Below, piece by piece: positions 21,401 through 28,062 of a stretch of 28,062 nucleotides of DNA; positions within the stretch are counted from its first letter, which is position 1; every line of letters begins with the position of its first letter. The stretch lies in the IMG/VR virus record IMGVR_UViG_3300042306_000024, positions 1 through 28,062 of that record. One strand, 5' to 3'. The translations under genes and the position numbers were made by a program. This stretch comes from a virus. Under the pieces are notes generated by a model, which was not told where the DNA came from, did no database searches, and worked only from the letters and a program-made list of their open reading frames with translations.

Positions 21401-24226
21401 GAATATAGCCTGATCTGGTGAAAAGAAATGAGTTTCTCCATTAAGTAAATTTAAAGAAGGCATCTCACCTTTAGCAAGACGTTCTGGTGTATATTGCTTA
21501 ATGACAGCATTCTCACGGCCAGTAGCACGGAAGGCTTCACGAACTGCATCTTCTACTGCAGTATCTCCTGGAGCAAGGCGTTTAGCCAATGCTACTTGAG
21601 CATTCTCGATTTCCTGGAATACAATACCTGAACGTTGTTGTAAAGTAGTAGCAGATGTAATTCTATTAATTGTTGCATCAATGATTTCATCAGGAATCTT
21701 GGCAGAAGACATCCAGTCTTCCATTCCATTTACAAGTCTATCTAGGTCATCCAATGGTAAAACTACAGATTGGGTAAAGTAACGACCAAAGTTCTTTTCA
21801 ACTTTTTCCACATAGTTAATTGCCTTATAGGCAAGAGGTGGTACAGTCTTAAATAATGGATTCTTAGCGGCTAATGCTGCTTCACCTTTGAGGGCAAGAG
21901 AGCGATAGATCTTAGGATCTGATGTAGGTGCTGCTAGATGCTTTAAGAATATAGATATAACTTCATCACCAGTTGTAGCAGCAACTAATTCTTGTGTCAT
22001 TTCAACATCTAATTTACGACCAAATAGTCTATGTAGACGAGAGAATTCTTTTTCGTTTGCTACGATATCAGCAATCTGCGCAAAGCGAGGACCTAATAAG
22101 TATCCTGCAGCCTTATCAACGTCACCCTTGACTGCTCCACCAAAGCCATCAATAAGCCCTACTTCGCCTCTATAAAACTCTTTTAAGTATTGCTTATCAG
22201 CAATTTCCATTTCAAGACCCATCAGTTTAGCAATACCGATGTTCTCAGGATCATTTAATAACTGAGCAACTAATTCAGGATCTTGCGCTGCATAGTCACG
22301 CAGAATATCAATCTCTTTAATCTTTCCATCAATACCAGCACTAGCAGCCTTGGCTGAATCAAACGCTGTTTTAGAATCTAAAATTTCTTGTTGAGCAGAT
22401 TTAACTGCTCCTACCAACTTAGCACCTAGTTCTGTACCCATAGCAGCAGTACCTTGTAGGGATGTAAGAACATCGCTTATACCTACTTGACGTGCTCCTA
22501 TTTTAGAAGCGTTGGTAATTACTACTCCACCAGTACCACCGTGAATTCCACGGATGTTTACGTATCCATCAAACTTCCAAGTATCAGTAAGGGCTTGAGA
22601 TACTGCGTTAATTAAACCTTCGTCTTTAGTCTTGACTGCAAAAGATACTAATTCAGCAACGTTTTGTCCACCATTACCAAAGATTAGATCGTCTGAAGTA
22701 TACTTCCATAGGTTTGCACCAGTATCATTATTGTTAATGTAATTATATATAGCATCTTTAGTAGCCTCAGGAAGGTTAGGATCCTCAGCAAATCCGTATA
22801 ACTTGCCAAAAAACTCTTCACGACGACCTAGTTCAGCAAGTTTTTCATCTGCTGTAGCATTATCGTAGGTCTTTGTAATATCAAATAATTCTAATGGGTT
22901 ATCTTTAGATACAGTAGTAACGTATTCACGCTCACCGAATGCACCTAGTCTTAACTGTCCAGGAGTTGGAACATCATCCATGTAGATACCAGTAAACATT
23001 TCGCCAGTATTCTTATGGTCAGCAGACAACTGAGCAAGGTTATCAATTACACCTTCAGGCTTATTGTCGCCAATGTTCTTTAATAAGAAATCGCCGATCT
23101 TGCCATTCTCAATAAGGGCTGCAACATCTGCATTTCCCTCTACTTGATCTCCACGCTTAATACCATAATTAAGAGCCTTCTCTAACTTAGTTGCTACAGC
23201 AACGCTCTTAGCCTGTGTCTTCTTTGCTAAATCTTTTTCAGCCTTCATGTAGGTATTATCTACAGTACGACGAATTTTTTTCTCAGCACCAATACGTTCT
23301 TTAATAAGTGCTTTTTCTTCTTTGGTTAAATTCTTAACATCGTCTATCTTTGCAAGACGCTTTGCTTCTTCTACCGCTTGAGCAGCAGCCTTAGCACCCT
23401 GTAATTGCTTTCCACCTTGAATAATCTTTGTAATAGAACCAGGACCAAGCCATAAAGAAGGATCTGTACCAACGGCTAATACGCCATCTACGATACCTGA
23501 CATTACTCGATAAGGAGTACCGTTTGGATCTGCTCCTAATGAACTTAGGCTAGCACGACCAATAGTAAATGATTTACCATTAACACGGCCATAAGCAGAC
23601 ATAGCCTTAGCCTGTGCTGCTCCTACCTTACTTTCAGGAGATACGAAGAAACCAGAACCAGTATCAACTGGACCTTTATTAGTAACTACGCCAGCAGTAG
23701 ATCTTAATAATTGACCAAGATTAGTTGTCTCACCAAATAGATTTGCTGGAGAAGCAGCAATAATTGGAGAAAGTATATTTTTTTCACCTTGAGCAGCAGC
23801 ATACATGTTTCTGCCAACATTAGTTACATATTGGTAAGGTGCTTGAAGCGTAGCAAATGCAGCACGAGTGGTACCTTTTAATAATCCGTAGATACCTTCA
23901 CGAAAACCTTTATCTTTATCTGCTTGACTCTTAATGTTTTCAACATTAGTCAAATCCTGCATTAACTGAGCAAAGCCATCTGCACTTGATAACTTTTCAA
24001 TACCCTGGCTGTTAGCATTTAAGCCTACTTTAGCAGCACTAATTAAATAATCTTTTGATTGATTAGGAAACTTCTTTATAAGAGAATCAAGATTCATAAT
24101 TGTATCTGGGGTTAATCCAGATATTTGTTGGTCTACAAGTTGACCTATGTTTGCTTGAACCTTATCTTGATCGAAAAGACTCGTATACTTGTATTTACTC
24201 CAGTAGTTTACTAAAGGACTGGACAT
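18431..24226 (-). CDS. giant (1931-aa) internal virion/ejection protein candidate
   Basis: This is by far the largest gene here. It is predominantly helical. Near the N-terminus are Ala/Tyr-rich amphipathic segments (LLKGTTRAAFATLQAPYQYV) that may touch membranes. A Lys/Ala/Glu coiled-coil-like region covers about 275-345 (AQAVEEAKRLAKIDDVKNLT). A long mixed region follows. Near residue 1430 lies a run of aromatic residues, RFLFPFAQAQFNTMYKWAQL, the type of segment found in large phage ejection proteins. I searched for T7-type RNA polymerase motifs and transglycosylase or peptidase signatures by eye and found none. In order and size it parallels the largest ejection proteins of T7- or N4-like phages, but a MuF-type or tail-associated giant protein remains possible. 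Confidence 0.6.
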   Translation of the reverse strand: MSSPLVNYWSKYKYTSLFDQDKVQANIGQLVDQQISGLTPDTIMNLDSLIKKFPNQSKDYLISAAKVGLNANSQGIEKLSSADGFAQLMQDLTNVENIKSQADKDKGFREGIYGLLKGTTRAAFATLQAPYQYVTNVGRNMYAAAQGEKNILSPIIAASPANLFGETTNLGQLLRSTAGVVTNKGPVDTGSGFFVSPESKVGAAQAKAMSAYGRVNGKSFTIGRASLSSLGADPNGTPYRVMSGIVDGVLAVGTDPSLWLGPGSITKIIQGGKQLQGAKAAAQAVEEAKRLAKIDDVKNLTKEEKALIKERIGAEKKIRRTVDNTYMKAEKDLAKKTQAKSVAVATKLEKALNYGIKRGDQVEGNADVAALIENGKIGDFLLKNIGDNKPEGVIDNLAQLSADHKNTGEMFTGIYMDDVPTPGQLRLGAFGEREYVTTVSKDNPLELFDITKTYDNATADEKLAELGRREEFFGKLYGFAEDPNLPEATKDAIYNYINNNDTGANLWKYTSDDLIFGNGGQNVAELVSFAVKTKDEGLINAVSQALTDTWKFDGYVNIRGIHGGTGGVVITNASKIGARQVGISDVLTSLQGTAAMGTELGAKLVGAVKSAQQEILDSKTAFDSAKAASAGIDGKIKEIDILRDYAAQDPELVAQLLNDPENIGIAKLMGLEMEIADKQYLKEFYRGEVGLIDGFGGAVKGDVDKAAGYLLGPRFAQIADIVANEKEFSRLHRLFGRKLDVEMTQELVAATTGDEVISIFLKHLAAPTSDPKIYRSLALKGEAALAAKNPLFKTVPPLAYKAINYVEKVEKNFGRYFTQSVVLPLDDLDRLVNGMEDWMSSAKIPDEIIDATINRITSATTLQQRSGIVFQEIENAQVALAKRLAPGDTAVEDAVREAFRATGRENAVIKQYTPERLAKGEMPSLNLLNGETHFFSPDQAIFEYQFLDDVVRLPDTRDISKLIRKYNNSKIKYGAKQSLDVFNTEIGDRWRTAQLAFRIAYIARNVGEMQFRQYFSGHESLLNHPFNYIAMMAGNPNGGAAKQLLAKMSKYSNDVKGNSLVGKDAELNQSISAFVEENFNFLARNHNSGDPRFAFVGKIYEAIGTDSSKYHVGLANTLIRAHSDALIPIVANTAEEAQDDVVRLLIEGKGEKFAGVLENLVNGGRNGVETAEFAKIFLRDPKKVNGKYNLSAENMIPENVKSYLFDKTSTGSVARYIDNVAGTGPGSVAIRKLLSDGEVIQNGVKIKIPRYKTVGNINDFADEDGAFKSLIGRNFPKEDMTGSTVIHVRDKRFGPQDTKYLDTAVNWFFDGATKIENVVNFAPEFRMSYWDHVGRYVGMVNDDALDALLVNAKKSLAPLTINGRNISMRRHPSLRAINKEIAARKKGKSVDDGIDLDTMNSMAAKKASAYTKDLFYDAARQRQYANSIRFLFPFAQAQFNTMYKWAQLFKDNPVQFYKIGRAYNALTQEGSSAIYDLTGTKYEENQGFFYKDEFGETRFRYPLAGSIIGAMAGKNIDTAQALQITAPVQSLNLVFGAVNPAIPGIGPVGQIAYAATGKSKAFGPEWDAMRQIIFPFGEPSGIEDFFLPAWLKKSFLLAVNNGTQVERGVKDWASYLASTGDYGDNPLANDTERNQLFNDARGISRWTGLMTAFFQSIAPATPSQEVFAKDKEGKLRTQTALYSAYDQIMKKHPGDYFKAVGEFSDTFGIKNILVILGGSTRSVRGTGDAWSFLNENPDMADKYATRTGDIVPYFFPGGEAATAYYNWQKATGRRRILRPEELEQYAENVVYQMAKSQISEEQATLGYSDIWYTEKVIELNNQFGGSAPVLSTDIGSARDKIAGVEKALAEPAFEKSPVYKETVEFYNAYKSAEKYLQEVRTSATPNIGAGFWYAKEQAKNLNDLATRLMVQNPAFSRMYYGVFASLLKVEE

Positions 24227-24654
24227 TAACGACCTTCTTGAAGAAATGCTTCTAGTAACCTACGGTTCTGAGGTGTTGGGTTAACAGCAAACATAGCACG
24301 GGCTAAGAGTGCAGCATTATCAGGAGCATCAACTGGTTGTTGTAGTACTTCAGGTCCAGCACCTGGTGTATTTCCACCAGCACCGTCTGTAATAGGTCCA
24401 CCATCACCTTGTAATTCTCTAACAGGTGTAGGACGTACGCCAGTGGCTATAGTATTAACAGGAGAAGGGTTAACAATTGTGCTAGGTTGTACTGTGGATG
24501 CACCTGATGCAATATCTTGCAACTGTGTAGCCTGTCCGTAGGTGCCACCTGTAGCGTTTTGAATCTTTGCTTCTCTTTGAATTTTCTTTACACGAGATAA
24601 GTCTTCACGCTTTGCAAATTTTCCTGGACCAGACACTGGTGAGATCATTGACAT
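24226..24654 (-). CDS. disordered small protein between protease-like and giant gene
   Basis: This 142-aa protein begins MSMISPVSGPGKFAKREDLS with a short basic helix (RVKKIQREAKIQNATGG). It then has a Gln/Thr/Pro/Gly-rich region that looks disordered (TIVNPSPVNTIATGVRPTPV, GGPITDGAGGNTPGAGP) and a C-terminal helix (NAALLARAMFAVNPTPQNRR, LLEAFLQEGR). Small proteins with SGPGKF-x-K-R near the start occur beside portal genes of other phages, in my recollection, without known function. It overlaps the giant gene by one base (TAATG). The helix-disorder-helix pattern would suit an adaptor or chaperone for the portal or ejection proteins; this is a guess. Confidence 0.66.
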   Translation of the reverse strand: MSMISPVSGPGKFAKREDLSRVKKIQREAKIQNATGGTYGQATQLQDIASGASTVQPSTIVNPSPVNTIATGVRPTPVRELQGDGGPITDGAGGNTPGAGPEVLQQPVDAPDNAALLARAMFAVNPTPQNRRLLEAFLQEGR

Positions 24655-24666
24655 TGTTTAATATCC

Positions 24667-25236
24667 TTATCTTGCGAACTGTTTTTTAATAATGACTGGG
24701 CCGTTTGAATAAACATCCCACTTAATTGAAGTGTTAATAGACTTTTCTATAATTTCTGCTGCCTGTTCCGCTGTTCTGGCCTTATCTGCGCCAAGAACTT
24801 CCATAGCACCTAGTGCTGTATGTCCTCCGCTACCTGAATAGTAGACTTTAGTAGATGTTCTATCCCAAGAATAATCAGAAAAGATTGGATATATGACACC
24901 ATTGGCTACAACAATGAACTCTGAATCGTGAGATGCAGCCTGTCCATCTTCTTTCATGTCATAACCAGCATCTAAGAATAGTTTTCTCATAGAAGGTATG
25001 AACTTTGTAGTCATAAACTTATCTAAATCTTCGTTTAATTTAAATCTAGGTGGCTTCCAACCAAATTGTAGGAGGTTAGAACCACGAGAAGCACCTGCTC
25101 CTGCTATAAGATAACTACCATTTTGGATTATCTTAGGAGTAATCATAGTCATTGGCTTACCATGATCGTCAGTTGATCGTGAATCGCAACCAACAACAGC
25201 CCAACCATTACCTTGAATTGCTGCTAGTGTTGTCAT
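24667..25236 (-). CDS. HslV/proteasome-beta-like Ntn hydrolase (putative prohead protease)
   Basis: This 189-aa protein follows the HslV/proteasome-beta pattern. After Met removal it starts Thr1-Thr2, as E. coli HslV does. NG at 9-10 and Asp17 (VVGCDSR) fall at HslV positions, and Lys34 is one off the catalytic Lys33. YLIAGAGA, VVANGVIYP and YSGSGGHTALGAMEVL correspond to HslV's core strands and its SGSGG-x-x-A loop; TAEQAAEIIEKSI and DVYSNGP match the final helix and strand. It is slightly longer than HslV (about 175 aa) and has no propeptide beyond the Met. It lies between portal and head genes, the usual place of prohead proteases. No HslU or proteasome ATPase is in the window. A role in scaffold cleavage is inferred. 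Confidence 0.85.
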   Translation of the reverse strand: MTTLAAIQGNGWAVVGCDSRSTDDHGKPMTMITPKIIQNGSYLIAGAGASRGSNLLQFGWKPPRFKLNEDLDKFMTTKFIPSMRKLFLDAGYDMKEDGQAASHDSEFIVVANGVIYPIFSDYSWDRTSTKVYYSGSGGHTALGAMEVLGADKARTAEQAAEIIEKSINTSIKWDVYSNGPVIIKKQFAR

Positions 25237-25250
25237 TGTCCCCTACTTAG

Positions 25251-27014
25251 TTATTGTTGTCCTTGTAATCCTGCCAATATACTCATTAAATCTTCTCCAC
25301 CTTGTTGTGGGGTTCCACCAGAAGCGGGTCCAGGAGTGGCTGGGGACAGGGGAGCCTGCTCTGCTGGGGCTTGTGAACCTGGTGGAACCGTTCCTGCCTG
25401 CGCTTGAGCCATCGCTTCTTCCTGCGGAGTAGGTGCAGGTGGCGTGAATACGGCTAGCGCAGCATTTTCTATGCTTTCCCCATTTCGTGTGCGTGTGATA
25501 ACATCAGCGATATTCTTAATCATCGCAGATGGATCTTGACCTTGTGCTGCCATAGCAGGAATTGCTTGCGCAGTTGATGTTATAGCGGCGGTCAAGTTAG
25601 CACGCATCTTTTCAATTTCAATTCGTTGTCCTTCTAGAGTTACGTTTACGCTCCATGGAAGTTCACGACGTATGAAGTCTTTAGATACTAGATCAGCACC
25701 AAGTGCTTGTAGTGAGAAGATTAGGGCTCGTGATGGGTCAAGTCCTGCCATCAATCCGTAACGAACTTCAATAGAAGTGTCGTTCTTGATGTCTTTGCTA
25801 GGTATGTACTTTAACTCGTACGGAGTACCCTGAGCGACGCCTCTAACCGATTTCTCTACATCAAACACCACCTGGTCAACTTCAAAGCAAGCCTGAACGA
25901 CTTCTTCGAAAGTTTCTGCCAGGATGGTTTGTCCAGCCTTGATTTGTGAATCAAAGGCACCTAATAGAGCCTGTACACCTTGGCCAGTAATAACACTAGC
26001 GTTAATGTTTCCAGTTCTACCTTCAGGATAACGAGCACCTAATCGCATTTCGCTTTGAAGTGCTGCTTGCTCTTGGAAGGCTGCAGCAGGAATGTCAAGT
26101 TTGACACGACCAACTGCATTAGGTTGGTTGGTGCGAATAATCGCATCAGGACCCATAGGCAAATCTACAACATCAGTAGGAACAACCATAGGAGCCTGAA
26201 TAGACTTCTCTGCTGCTTCCATACTTAGGTTAGCAAAACGTGCTCTTGCTAACTGTACATACAATACATCGTCAAATTGTCCACGAGGTTCTTCATCGAT
26301 ACCAGGTTTACGAGCAACGTATACCAGCATTTTGCCTAGTGGATTCTTTGCTGCATTTAATACTAAGTTACCACGGCTAGGTACATAAAGAACGATATTG
26401 TTCTTGTCTGTATAGCGGATAAGTTCTACAACTGCATTAGTATTCTGGTTATATCCAAGGTTTCCAAGGATAGCACCAGCATACTCAGGATAATCTGTGG
26501 CTAGTTCGCCAATTGTCTTCATGTATCGCTTTGCGTATGATACGCAGCGACCAAATCTATCAAACTCTGGATATGCTCCAATAGGATCTTCTACACGGAT
26601 ACGTGGAAGTTGTGATTCAAAATCTAATTCAATATGGATAGGTAAGAAGCCATATGTAAAGTACCAGTCAGCACCCCAGTACATCTGTGACTGTAGGCGT
26701 GAATTGTAAATATAGTTATTGGCAATCATGCCACGCTTGTCAGCAAATGCTCTAGCACGATCTGAGGATGTGTTAGTTGTCGAACAGTTAAAGGATGGTA
26801 GTGGAGCCAGTACCTCTGCAAGGTCACGGGCTGCAACATCTACGAAGTTGGCAACCATCGCTGAGTTCATTCCTTCTGGGAACAAGTCAGGGAATACCTC
26901 AGTCATCTTACCTTTACGTACAGCAAGTATGTCTGCCATACGGGCATCACGCTCTGCGTGTCGTTGTTTTAGATTCTCGACACGTTGAGAGATTAACTGA
27001 ATATCAATTGCCAT
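25251..27014 (-). CDS. portal protein
   Basis: This 587-aa protein forms the dodecameric ring at the head vertex through which DNA passes. The N-terminal helix (RVENLKQRHAERDARMADIL) leads to MNSAMVANFVDVAARDLAEV, then YWGADWYFTYGFLPIHIEL and VEDPIGAYPEFDRFGRCVSY, typical of the clip/wing region of portals. Later come TGQGVQALLGAFDSQIKAGQ and AETFEEVVQACFEVDQVVF (stem/wing helices), and a helical crown part (GQRIEIEKMRANLTAAITST). The C-terminal 70 residues are Pro/Gln/Gly-rich and disordered. It starts 7 bases after the terminase stop and is followed by the HslV-like gene after 14 bases. Identification rests on pattern and context. Confidence 0.88.
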   Translation of the reverse strand: MAIDIQLISQRVENLKQRHAERDARMADILAVRKGKMTEVFPDLFPEGMNSAMVANFVDVAARDLAEVLAPLPSFNCSTTNTSSDRARAFADKRGMIANNYIYNSRLQSQMYWGADWYFTYGFLPIHIELDFESQLPRIRVEDPIGAYPEFDRFGRCVSYAKRYMKTIGELATDYPEYAGAILGNLGYNQNTNAVVELIRYTDKNNIVLYVPSRGNLVLNAAKNPLGKMLVYVARKPGIDEEPRGQFDDVLYVQLARARFANLSMEAAEKSIQAPMVVPTDVVDLPMGPDAIIRTNQPNAVGRVKLDIPAAAFQEQAALQSEMRLGARYPEGRTGNINASVITGQGVQALLGAFDSQIKAGQTILAETFEEVVQACFEVDQVVFDVEKSVRGVAQGTPYELKYIPSKDIKNDTSIEVRYGLMAGLDPSRALIFSLQALGADLVSKDFIRRELPWSVNVTLEGQRIEIEKMRANLTAAITSTAQAIPAMAAQGQDPSAMIKNIADVITRTRNGESIENAALAVFTPPAPTPQEEAMAQAQAGTVPPGSQAPAEQAPLSPATPGPASGGTPQQGGEDLMSILAGLQGQQ

Positions 27015-27021
27015 TAGTTTC

Positions 27022-28062
27022 CTATTCGTACATAGACATCTCGTAATCGTTTACATTTACAGTAAAGCGATTATCGATCTGCTTGCGAGTTGCCCATTTA
27101 TTAGTAATGTGGGTTTGATTGATTTTACCATTATTGATAATTTCTCTTGCTCTTAGTTCACAGAACCATAGAGCCATAACACAGTCTGTAGGTCCTTTAG
27201 TATCAGGCTTCCAAGTTATTAACTGTTGGATCAAAGCCTTGATTCCTTCAGATCCATCCTGGGATGGTATCTCTATCAAGTTATTATCTTGGTGTAGATT
27301 ATTGCGCATAGTGCCAAATAGGCCAGACATGGCTGCTACACCGAAAGAAGTGTCCCACTTGTTCTTACCAGTGAATTGGCTTGAGAACCGAATGCCTCGA
27401 GAGGCTAGGTATGAGTTTAGATCTGCGTCTAGGGCGTAAGCCTTCTGATGCGCATTGGTCTCAATTCTTAGTTCTTGAGGTTGGTACTTAGTAGACCAGT
27501 CCTCAATCAACTCCTGTATCTTTTGTGGAGTTGGATCTTTCATGTTTTCAACATCTAATATATAACGCTTACGTGTCATACGATCTACAGTCATTACAAC
27601 TGCAGCGGTTCTTCCACTCATCGCTGGGTCTAGGCCCATGATAGTGTAGTAAGCACCTGCTTCTTTAGGATGGCCGGCAGCGCCAGGTTTTAGCGGACCC
27701 CTCTTTCGCATCCTGTTGACTGAGCCTTGTACACATCCAGGGGAAAAAATAGAATCTTCTTGTACGTCCTGCTGCTGATATACCAACGCCCAGGCAGAGG
27801 CCGAGACTTCACTTCTACGACGGAATAACGCTGGCCCGTCCCATTTCGGGTATAGCCCATTTTCATCAGGTAGTACCTCTTCCTCAGAACCTTCCCATGG
27901 TATATGGGACTTAGGCCAAAGAGTAACCCATTTTTCAGGATCCTCATCAAACTCTAATACAGCAGGACAGTTCATATATGTGAATGGTGTCTTGCCACTT
28001 GACCAATGGTCAGGGTTACGGATCTCTCGATAGAGATCATTGGATGCAATTCTAGTCCCCAC
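27022..28062 (-). CDS. terL: terminase large subunit, C-terminal part (5' end outside window)
   Basis: The frame is open at the window edge, so only the last 346 residues are seen; the apparent GTG start is an internal Val codon. It begins in the ATPase coupling region (GTRIASNDLYREI, the G-T-R-x-x-x-x-D-L-Y pattern). It continues into the RNase H-like nuclease with acidic residues at D145 in MGLDPAMSG, E201 in RIETN and D293 in GPTDCVMAL (fragment numbering), the three metal-binding sites of headful or cos nucleases. The ATPase Walker motifs would be upstream. It ends 7 bases before the portal gene. The protein pumps DNA into the prohead and cuts it. Confidence 0.93.
   Translation of the reverse strand: MGTRIASNDLYREIRNPDHWSSGKTPFTYMNCPAVLEFDEDPEKWVTLWPKSHIPWEGSEEEVLPDENGLYPKWDGPALFRRRSEVSASAWALVYQQQDVQEDSIFSPGCVQGSVNRMRKRGPLKPGAAGHPKEAGAYYTIMGLDPAMSGRTAAVVMTVDRMTRKRYILDVENMKDPTPQKIQELIEDWSTKYQPQELRIETNAHQKAYALDADLNSYLASRGIRFSSQFTGKNKWDTSFGVAAMSGLFGTMRNNLHQDNNLIEIPSQDGSEGIKALIQQLITWKPDTKGPTDCVMALWFCELRAREIINNGKINQTHITNKWATRKQIDNRFTVNVNDYEMSMYE

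Noticed and set aside
27690-27950. 86-aa minus-strand frame inside terminase
   Set aside because: It lies wholly within the terminase nuclease gene in another frame and has no ribosome site or recognisable features.
1-28062. CRISPR array, insertion sequence or defence genes
   Set aside because: No spaced direct repeats, transposase motifs, terminal inverted repeats or defence-type domains were found; the repeats present are in-frame coding repeats.

Overview
The window is 28 kb of a tailed double-stranded DNA phage (Caudoviricetes) structural and lysis region. Every gene I can support lies on the minus strand, so the transcript reads from position 28062 down to position 1. Genes are packed end to end, and many junctions overlap by one base (TAATG) or four bases (ATGA), as in one long late operon. 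No integrase, repressor, replication gene, tRNA or plus-strand gene was found. The sequence looks AT-leaning (judged by eye). A CHAP plus peptidoglycan-binding endolysin, no spanin pair, and a secreted Pro/Glu-rich stalk protein fit a single-membrane host. A low-GC aquatic actinobacterium is my guess, not something the sequence proves.

Order along the transcript. Packaging and head: large terminase subunit (27022-28062, 5' end outside the window), portal (25251-27014), a proteasome/HslV-like threonine hydrolase (24667-25236), and a disordered 142-aa protein (24226-24654). Candidate ejection block: a 1931-aa protein (18431-24226), then 382-aa and 435-aa proteins. After a 120-bp non-coding leader come scaffold (15368-15853) and an N4-gp56-type major capsid protein (14355-15335), followed by a strong RNA hairpin. 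Head-completion block (10398-14285): small proteins, many very basic, including 42-aa and 53-aa genes; a GT-A-fold glycosyltransferase; and a head-tail adaptor candidate.

Tail and adhesin block (2740-10397): a fibre with sixteen exact ten-residue repeats, small beta-rich proteins, two poly-glycine adhesin-type proteins, two short or unknown accessory proteins, and a 658-aa tail hub or nozzle candidate. No tape-measure, tail-tube or sheath gene is visible, so a short-tailed (podovirus-like) particle is inferred. Lysis block (69-2740): the endolysin with four small membrane proteins around it (one only 55 aa) and the secreted, apparently C-terminally anchored stalk protein.

The most unusual points are the HslV-like hydrolase where a prohead protease would be expected, with no unfoldase beside it; the membrane-anchored stalk protein inside the lysis cassette; the cluster of Lys/Arg-rich mini-proteins next to a glycosyltransferase; and the structured leader before the scaffold and capsid genes.
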